Origin: JAUVXJ01 sp964433755
GTDB taxonomy: Bacteria; Chloroflexota; Anaerolineae; UBA7937; B3-Chlor
Direction: 5' to 3'
Length of the DNA: 64,000 bases
Assembly (NCBI GenBank): GCA_964433755.1
Contig: CAYSSR010000001.1
Coordinates: 62,001 to 126,000 of the forward strand
The position numbers and the translations under genes are program-made. Below the pieces are notes generated by a model. It saw nothing but the letters and a program-made list of their open reading frames with translations, did no database searches and was not told where the DNA came from. Shown in pieces: positions 58,745 to 64,000 of the stretch (position 1 is its first letter; each line of letters opens with the position of its first letter).

Positions 58745-60421
58745 TCAGCGCCTCCATCCACGCCACACGGAAAAGATGAACGACACGCCAAGGCAGGAAA
58801 CGAAGATCCAGGCACCGAGGAGCGCGGCTACCAGCCAGGTCGACTGTTGGTGCTCGATGAAGGTGCGTATCAACATGACCATGCCTATGATGAGGGAGGC
58901 CATGAGGATGGTGGTGGCAATCCTGTTGACAGCGCTGTCCACCGTGGCCAGCAAGTCGCGAACATCGCCAACGTTCATCGTCATCTGCAATTCCCCATCC
59001 TCCAACTGGTCGAGGAAACGGGGTATCTGTCGAGGAAGCGTGAGAAGGAGGTCGCTCCAACCTCCAGCACCTTCGAGGAGCGTCTTCCCCCAGACGCGAG
59101 GCGAGACCATACGGCGTGCGAACCTTTGCACGTATGGTTCTGCGACGGCAAACATGTCGAAGTCAGGGGCTAGTCTCAGTCCCATGCCCTCCATCATAAC
59201 CAGCGTCTTGGCCAGCAGCCAGTACTCGGGCGGTAGCCGAAGGTGATAACGAAAGGCGACGGGCTGCACGTCTCTCATCACCTCTTGGATGCGTAGCTGG
59301 GCCAGGGGCGCGCCCTGGTACTTGGCCAGGAGGCGGTGCAGATCTCTGCCCAGCCTTCTACGATCCACTGTGCGCGGCACGGCATGCATGTCGATCAGTT
59401 GATCGACGATGGCCTCGGTATCCATCTGGACGGCCGCGACGAACATGCGCACGAGATCCCGTCTAGCTTCTTCCTCTAGATAACCCACGAGGCCGAAATC
59501 GATGGCCCCGATGCGTCCGTCCTCGAGAGCGAAGAAGTTGCCAGGGTGAGGATCCCCATGGAAGAACCCATCTTCCAAGACCTCTTTGATAATGATACGT
59601 GCGCTGTTCGCGGCAATCTGTTGCCGATCGATGCCCGCGGCATCGATAGCTTCGATATCATCTATCTTGATGCCCCTGATGCACTCCAACGTCAGCACCC
59701 GCTTGGTAGTGTAGTCCCAGTGGACCTTCGGCACGTACAGGGCCGGCTCGGTCGCGAAGTTGAGGCGGAAGCGGTCGGCGTTCCGTCCCTCCTGACGGTA
59801 GTCTAGCTCAGCCCACATGGTAGCGGCGAAATCCTCAGCGATCTCCACCAGGTCTTGGTAGTCGCCGAGAGCGGTGTGCTCCTGAAGCGCGCGGGCCACG
59901 TCGACGAGGATCTCCAGGTCTGTCTCGATGGTTCTCTCTATGTTTGGCCTTTGCACTTTGACGACCACTTCCTGGCCATCGAGCAACTCAGCCTGGTACA
60001 CCTGACCGAGGGACGCTGCGGCCGAAGGCTCGCCATCGAAGGAGAGGAAGATCTCTGACAGTGGTCTCTGTAACTCGTCCTCGAGCAGTTCTCTGACCTG
60101 CTCCCAGGGAGCTGGGGGAACTGCGTCTTGGAGCTTAGCCAGTTCACTGATATACGGCGCGGGGAGCAGATCAGGCCGAGTGCTGAGAACATGCCCGACT
60201 TTGACGAATGTGGGCCCCAGTTCCTCGATAGCCAGGCGCAGGTGCAGGGGTGCACTCTGGATCGAGTCCGGTGACGCCTCTGGTCTCAGCAGGCGGTGCG
60301 GAAAGGAGAGGCGGCGATTCCGTCCGACTTGGTCCATCACGCTTCCGAAGCCGTGCTTCGTCATCACCCGGACGATTTCGCGGTAGCGTTGGAGATGCTT
60401 GTACTTGCTTCCGACACGCAT
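58745..60421 (-). CDS. UbiB/ABC1 atypical kinase family membrane protein
   Basis: 558 residues. The kinase-like core has the Ala-rich loop SAAASLGQVYQAEL, the ATP lysine in VVVKVQRP, the catalytic region FFHGDPHPGNFF and the metal Asp in GAIDFGLVG. The family's KxGQ helix reads FVKVGHVLSTRPDL, with His for Gln. Two C-terminal membrane helices (about 490-515 and 525-550) anchor it. UbiB proteins bind isoprenoid lipids and support quinone or other prenyl-lipid metabolism. It is the last gene of a minus-strand run behind UppS and a patatin-like protein, which fits a lipid role. Exact reaction unknown. Confidence 0.9.
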   Translation of the reverse strand: MRVGSKYKHLQRYREIVRVMTKHGFGSVMDQVGRNRRLSFPHRLLRPEASPDSIQSAPLHLRLAIEELGPTFVKVGHVLSTRPDLLPAPYISELAKLQDAVPPAPWEQVRELLEDELQRPLSEIFLSFDGEPSAAASLGQVYQAELLDGQEVVVKVQRPNIERTIETDLEILVDVARALQEHTALGDYQDLVEIAEDFAATMWAELDYRQEGRNADRFRLNFATEPALYVPKVHWDYTTKRVLTLECIRGIKIDDIEAIDAAGIDRQQIAANSARIIIKEVLEDGFFHGDPHPGNFFALEDGRIGAIDFGLVGYLEEEARRDLVRMFVAAVQMDTEAIVDQLIDMHAVPRTVDRRRLGRDLHRLLAKYQGAPLAQLRIQEVMRDVQPVAFRYHLRLPPEYWLLAKTLVMMEGMGLRLAPDFDMFAVAEPYVQRFARRMVSPRVWGKTLLEGAGGWSDLLLTLPRQIPRFLDQLEDGELQMTMNVGDVRDLLATVDSAVNRIATTILMASLIIGMVMLIRTFIEHQQSTWLVAALLGAWIFVSCLGVSFIFSVWRGWRR

Positions 60422-60431
60422 CAGGCTACTC

Positions 60432-61328
60432 TTACGATATCCTTTGTCCCCTGGTCTCTACTTCCACGCCATGGGTTTGCTGGTGTCTGTGCTCCCTCAG
60501 GATCTGCACCAGAGCGGGCATAGCGGCTTTCGTGGCTTCCTCACCTGCGGCTACGCACTCTGCCGTTCGTGACAGCCCGTTGAGCAAATTGATTCCGCTG
60601 CTCAACTTGGGTCTCAGCAGGATGTCAGGCGTGTCGCAAGCCAGTTTGTGATCTGTAATCCGCATTTGCATGAGACCTACTATCCTCAGCAGACTGTGTA
60701 CTACCAGAGGTGCTCGTTTCAACGAGAGGGATGCTGTATCTGGGACAGGGCCGTCGATGTAGGTGCCAACATCCACGGCGATGACGATCTCGGCCCCCAT
60801 CCGCCGCACCACGTCCGCGGGCACCGGATTGAGGACTGCGCCGTCTACCAGTAGGCTGCCGTTAAATCTGGCGGGAGCGAAGATGCCGGGGAGCGATGTG
60901 CTGGCCCGCAAAGCGCTGGCTACCGGGCCACTGTCGATGATCACCTCCTCCCCGGTGTCGAGGTCCGCAGCTACCACCGCCAGTGGGATGGCCAGATCGC
61001 TGAAGTCTCTGTGCCCCAGTCGCTCCGCGAAATACCGCTCCGCTCTAGTCCCTTCCAGGAGACCCAGTGGCGTTGTAGGGAGCGAGCGGTCCACGAGGCC
61101 AATCCAGTTGCGACGAGATGCCATGCGCAGGGCCTCCTGCTCCAGATAGTCAACACACAGCCCCGCAGCGTAGCCCGCGCCGACGACCGCTCCCATACTG
61201 CTCCCGGCGAGCAAGTCTACGGCGATGCCCTCGTTTTCTAGGACTCTCAGTACACCTATGTGAGCCAGACCTCTGATGCCACCGCCGAGGGCCAGCCCTA
61301 TGGTGGGTTGGTTTGGGTGACGAAACAT
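60432..61328 (-). CDS. Patatin-like phospholipase
   Basis: 298 residues. The Ser/Asp dyad is clear: nucleophile GSSMGAV with the oxyanion loop GGGIRGLAHIGVL before it, and the catalytic Asp in VDGAVLNPVP. Resembles the RssA/NTE-like bacterial group. The open frame reaches 61601, but ATG 61328 follows AGGTAGGA and starts MFRHPNQPTIG, so the longer form is an artefact. It begins seven bases after UppS and ends ten bases before UbiB, so it is cotranscribed with them. Acyl substrate unknown; no signal peptide, so it acts inside the cell or on the inner leaflet. Confidence 0.92.
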   Translation of the reverse strand: MFRHPNQPTIGLALGGGIRGLAHIGVLRVLENEGIAVDLLAGSSMGAVVGAGYAAGLCVDYLEQEALRMASRRNWIGLVDRSLPTTPLGLLEGTRAERYFAERLGHRDFSDLAIPLAVVAADLDTGEEVIIDSGPVASALRASTSLPGIFAPARFNGSLLVDGAVLNPVPADVVRRMGAEIVIAVDVGTYIDGPVPDTASLSLKRAPLVVHSLLRIVGLMQMRITDHKLACDTPDILLRPKLSSGINLLNGLSRTAECVAAGEEATKAAMPALVQILREHRHQQTHGVEVETRGQRIS

Positions 61329-61335
61329 TCTGTTC

Positions 61336-62028
61336 CTACCTCTCTTGTATAGACTGTTGATAGGCCGAGACGGCCTGCAATAGGTGTTCTTCGCGGAAGT
61401 CGGGCCAGAAGATGGGCGTGACCCAGAGCAAGGCCTCCGCTGCCTGCCAGATGAGGAAGTTGCTGATGCGGTGCTCTCCGCCGGTGCGGATGATGAGGTC
61501 CGGATCGCGCAACCCGGCGGTGTAGAGATGCTCAGCGAAAACGCGCTCGTCCAGGTCCTGGCTGGAGAGCCGGCCAGCGTGGCGAGCCGCGATGAGCTCA
61601 CGGCAGGCGTCGAGTATCTCCATCCGCCCCCCGTAGTTCAAGGCGACGTTGAGTATCAGACCATTGTTGTGCCTGGTCAGTTCCACACATTCGTCGATGC
61701 CCGCCAGCAGAGAGGCGGGCAGACGCTGGCGGCGGCCTAGAAGCTGCACCCTGACATCGTTCTCGCGCAGGGTGCTCGCCTCCCTGCGGAGGAACTGCTC
61801 CCCCAACCCCATCAAGAACTGTACCTCGTGGTCGGGACGTTGCCAGTTCTCGGTGGAGAAGGCATACACTGTGAGTATGCTCACGTTCAGTTCCATACAG
61901 GCCTCGGTGATAGGCCGTACGTTCTTCATCCCCTCCACGTGTCCGGCCGTTCTCGGCAGGCCCCTGCTCTGTGCCCAGCGACCGTTGCCGTCCATGATGA
62001 TGCCAATATGCCGCGGAGTAGTGCTCAC
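61336..62028 (-). CDS. uppS: Isoprenyl (undecaprenyl) diphosphate synthase
   Basis: 230 residues, cis-prenyltransferase that extends farnesyl diphosphate with isopentenyl diphosphate to the lipid carrier of cell-wall synthesis. Motifs: IIMDGNGRWAQSRG (catalytic Asp), GHVEGMKNV, TVYAFSTENWQRP, ALNYGGRMEI, and DLIIRTGGEHRISNFLIWQAA. Length is slightly below the usual 245. The start is GTG 62028 with AGATAGAG in front. The isopentenyl diphosphate would come from the mevalonate pathway encoded just upstream on the other strand (53104-58643). The patatin-like gene follows seven bases later. Confidence 0.93.
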   Translation of the reverse strand: MSTTPRHIGIIMDGNGRWAQSRGLPRTAGHVEGMKNVRPITEACMELNVSILTVYAFSTENWQRPDHEVQFLMGLGEQFLRREASTLRENDVRVQLLGRRQRLPASLLAGIDECVELTRHNNGLILNVALNYGGRMEILDACRELIAARHAGRLSSQDLDERVFAEHLYTAGLRDPDLIIRTGGEHRISNFLIWQAAEALLWVTPIFWPDFREEHLLQAVSAYQQSIQER

Positions 62029-62161
62029 CTCTATCTAGCCCTCGGCGGTGGAGCCAACAGTGGGGGAGCATTGCTGGGCTGGTGATAAACGCGTTCCTGT
62101 TGCCCCTGTTCCAGGCCGACAATCGGAGACCGCTTCATCTCTCCTATCTCCATGCTCGGAC

Positions 62162-62896
62162 TCATCGAATGACGGGCAGAGGGTGGGGTGGTTGTCCAAA
62201 CAAGACCATTCGCAGGCCGCTGCGGGCGGTGCGCCACATTATCCTCCCGTACCCTTCACCTCTTCTGCGAGCTGATGTGCACACCACCAGACGGGAATCG
62301 AAGGCAATCTTGCTCACCTTCCCGAGTCGCAAGGAAAGATCAACATCCTCTCCTGCGGGAAGCGGCTCGTTGGACCCACCTACCCTCCACAGAGCCTCCC
62401 TTCGCACCGCGTAGTTGGTGCCAGAGAAGCAACTGATGCCCAGGGCATGGAGGATCGTCATCAGCCCAACGCTCAAGTACCAGAGGAAGACCCGCTCGAA
62501 AGCGGTGCCGTCACGATAGCGGAAGGGACCGAAGACGGCACCCAGTCCATCGTCGCGCTCGAAAAAAAGAGCGATCCTCTCCAGCCAGTCCGGCGGAACC
62601 ACGGTGTCCGCATCCGTGCTGGCGATGATCTCACCCCGGGCCGCCCTCGCTCCCCTTTGGCGGGCCCGACCTATGTTCAACACGGGTTCTGACACCACCA
62701 GCGCCCCGTATCGACGGGCGATCGCCGGCGTGGCATCCGTGCTGGCGTTGTCCACCACGATCAGCTCGAAGTGCGGCCTGGGATACGTCTGGCGCTGGAG
62801 AGCTCGGAGGCATTCCGCCAGGTATCTTTCCTCGTTGTGGGCCGGGATCACAACGGAGATGAACATGTCACCGTCTCTCGTCTTGGAGGAACACAT
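62162..62896 (-). CDS. Glycosyltransferase family 2 protein
   Basis: 244 residues. GT-A fold with SVVIPAHNEERYL at the N-terminus, VVDNASTD, the nucleotide-sugar metal site ASTDADTVVPPDW, and AGEDVDLSLRLG as the acceptor-side ED motif. A hydrophobic stretch (about 140-160, VFLWYLSVGLMTIL) may touch the membrane. ATG 62896 follows GGGAGAATCTC, so I keep it rather than the internal ATG at 62866. Likely envelope polysaccharide or glycolipid synthesis. It is 133 bases upstream of UppS on the same strand and may belong to the same transcript. Confidence 0.9.
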   Translation of the reverse strand: MCSSKTRDGDMFISVVIPAHNEERYLAECLRALQRQTYPRPHFELIVVDNASTDATPAIARRYGALVVSEPVLNIGRARQRGARAARGEIIASTDADTVVPPDWLERIALFFERDDGLGAVFGPFRYRDGTAFERVFLWYLSVGLMTILHALGISCFSGTNYAVRREALWRVGGSNEPLPAGEDVDLSLRLGKVSKIAFDSRLVVCTSARRRGEGYGRIMWRTARSGLRMVLFGQPPHPLPVIR

Positions 62897-62991
62897 GAGA
62901 TTCTCCCGTCACAGAGCGTCCGATGATGAGCAGTTCGCTACCGGGAACAACAGGCGTATGAACAGATCGCACGGTTGGCGAAATGACAGCC

Positions 62992-63297
62992 TCATGGTCG
63001 AGCCTCTTCGTAGTCTGGACAACCGGCGCATTCAGAGATGGAGAGCAGCGCCCAGTCGTGAAGCACACAACCGTATCCCCGGTCTACTAGTCGCTGACCA
63101 TCCGCCCCGGTCTTGAGAAAGCCGTAGTATTCCAGATGTCGGCAACGAGGTACGTCTCTGATAGCAGGCAGGCTGCACGTTCGGCAGAGAGTGCGCGCCT
63201 CGCCCACCACGTAGAAATGGAAGCCAATCTCACAACACAGGGATGTTCCTCTGCCGGGAACCAACTTGGTCACAAGAAAGCCGCAGTCTCTGGTCAT
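62992..63297 (-). CDS. Small cysteine-rich protein, unknown
   Basis: 101 residues, not recognised. Nine cysteines are arranged in clusters: an early CGF, CCEIGF, CRTC, PRCRHLEYYG, YGCVLHD and ECAGC. The spacing suggests one or two zinc or iron-sulfur sites. No signal peptide or membrane helix. The frame is open to 63414, but the residues before ATG 63297 (after AAGGGAAACAGG) look random. It precedes the glycosyltransferase gene by 95 bases in the same direction. Function unknown. Confidence 0.6.
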   Translation of the reverse strand: MTRDCGFLVTKLVPGRGTSLCCEIGFHFYVVGEARTLCRTCSLPAIRDVPRCRHLEYYGFLKTGADGQRLVDRGYGCVLHDWALLSISECAGCPDYEEARP

Positions 63298-63602
63298 CCT
63301 GTTTCCCTTCACTGTACGAAGATGAAACCGGCGGTGGCTGGTCTCGTGGGAGCGACAACCATGGAGGTGCGTCTCCCCGCGTGACGTTCCGCACGGCGCG
63401 GCTGAAGCCCACAAACATCAACGGCATCGATCTCAGCACCAGGCGTGGTGCGAGTCTCTACGAGCTGGGCTGCCGAGAGGTGGAGAGTAGTAGGCTGCCC
63501 CGAGGCCCTGCTGAGCGCGATGTTAGTCACAATCCCTCCTCGGCAACAGAAAATGGAAATAAAGGAATAAAACGAAAGAATAGACCAAATAAGAGACGCT
63601 GA
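63298..63602. other. Intergenic stretch with AT-rich block
   Basis: No certain gene. The block 63540-63602 is strongly AT-rich compared with the surroundings and may hold a promoter reading leftward, but I cannot align convincing -35 and -10 boxes. A 73-codon frame (63309-63530, minus) has GAGGAGGG before a GTG but no recognisable product. Confidence 0.35.
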
Positions 63603-64000
63603 TCAGACACCTATGGTCTCCAGTACCTCCCGGACGAAGTCGGCCAGGCTCCTCCTGTTCTCAGCGCTCAACCTGGTGAGGTGTTCCTCGTACTTGGCTG
63701 CGTAGGAGAGGATCATGGTGGCGAGGCGACGATTGGCACGCTCCACCAGCGTCAGGCCCAGCGTCAGGCCGGTCAGCGCATTCAGCCCCAACTCTCCGGG
63801 CAAGCCCAGAGATTTTAATGTTGTGAAGAGGCGCCTCGTACCAGCTTCTCCCCGAAGCTGGTACAGGTGGAGGATCACCACGGTGATGAGCTCGCCTGCG
63901 TATAGCATGGGAGACTTGCGCTGTGGAATGCGTAGCAAGATCTCGTTGAGCAGGTCTTCGTAACCGGTACCCCTACCGTCGTGCAGGGCTTGGAGAATCC
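63603..64000 (-). CDS. C-terminal part of an unknown helical protein
   Basis: At least 131 residues are visible and the frame is open through the window end, so the start is missing. The sequence is helical and mostly soluble: LHDGRGTGYEDLLNEIL, then a moderately hydrophobic stretch (YAGELITVVILHLYQL), NALTGLTLGLTLVERANRRL and a charged end (SAENRRSLADFVREVLE). No catalytic motif is evident, and I do not recognise the family. Confidence 0.6.
   Translation of the reverse strand, partial: ILQALHDGRGTGYEDLLNEILLRIPQRKSPMLYAGELITVVILHLYQLRGEAGTRRLFTTLKSLGLPGELGLNALTGLTLGLTLVERANRRLATMILSYAAKYEEHLTRLSAENRRSLADFVREVLETIGV

Noticed and set aside
63309..63530. 73-codon minus-strand frame with GAGGAGGG before its GTG
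   Set aside because: The ribosome site is tempting, but the product has no recognisable feature; left as undecided intergenic DNA.

Overview
The window is a GC-rich bacterial chromosome segment with densely packed genes on both strands and no rRNA, tRNA, CRISPR array, transposase or prophage that I can recognise. The gene content points to an uncultured member of the Chloroflexota, probably Anaerolineae-like. The supporting genes are large soluble PAS/GAF histidine kinases, an archaeal-type HMG-CoA synthase with thiolase and DUF35 partners and a class II HMG-CoA reductase, a bacterial HerA-NurA pair, a MurF-alanine racemase fusion, and a TPR protein carrying many PxWLxxL motifs. This assignment is inference from gene content, not from a marker gene.

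Layout. 1-10280 holds signalling genes (a truncated PAS/GAF kinase, a ferredoxin, a GAF kinase, glutamate dehydrogenase, an OmpR-type regulator). 10415-19734 is one plus-strand operon: NuoE-like, NuoF-like and NuoG/HoxU-like subunits, an HdrA-MvhD fusion, an FrhB-like protein, glutamate synthase GXGXG and FMN domains as separate proteins, and an unknown protein. 19888-24852 is a minus-strand ArsR-controlled exporter operon (MFS plus ABC-2). 25483-36904 holds HtrA, RsfS, a sirtuin, NDP kinase, the TPR/PxWLxxL protein, an HDAC-family deacetylase, an LCP protein and a membrane pyrophosphatase. 37447-44574 is a plus-strand run: PhoU, a coiled-coil protein, SelB, NurA, a small barrel protein, HerA. 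44606-51556 holds a permease-USP fusion, MTA phosphorylase, MurF-Alr and a lone winged-helix regulator. 51670-58643 holds an acyl-CoA dehydrogenase and a divergent mevalonate operon interrupted by a restriction-modification pair. 58745-64000 is a minus-strand lipid/envelope group (glycosyltransferase, UppS, patatin, UbiB) plus two unknown proteins.

How the genes fit together. The strongest candidate for an undescribed system is 10415-19734. Its parts suggest an NAD(P)H dehydrogenase module feeding an HdrA flavoprotein, with a split, glutaminase-less glutamate synthase in the place where HdrB and HdrC would normally stand. A glutamate dehydrogenase lying between a histidine kinase and a response regulator sits directly upstream, so glutamate metabolism dominates the first 20 kb. 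The second notable locus is the mevalonate operon: a DNA methyltransferase and a PD-(D/E)XK nuclease separate the thiolase from DUF35, and the thiolase has lost its nucleophilic cysteine and a second active-site residue.

Promoters are easy to read: a dozen or so intergenic regions carry TTGACA-like and TATAAT-like boxes 16-18 bases apart, in the right orientation for the next gene. All functional calls come from reading motifs by eye; no database search was run.
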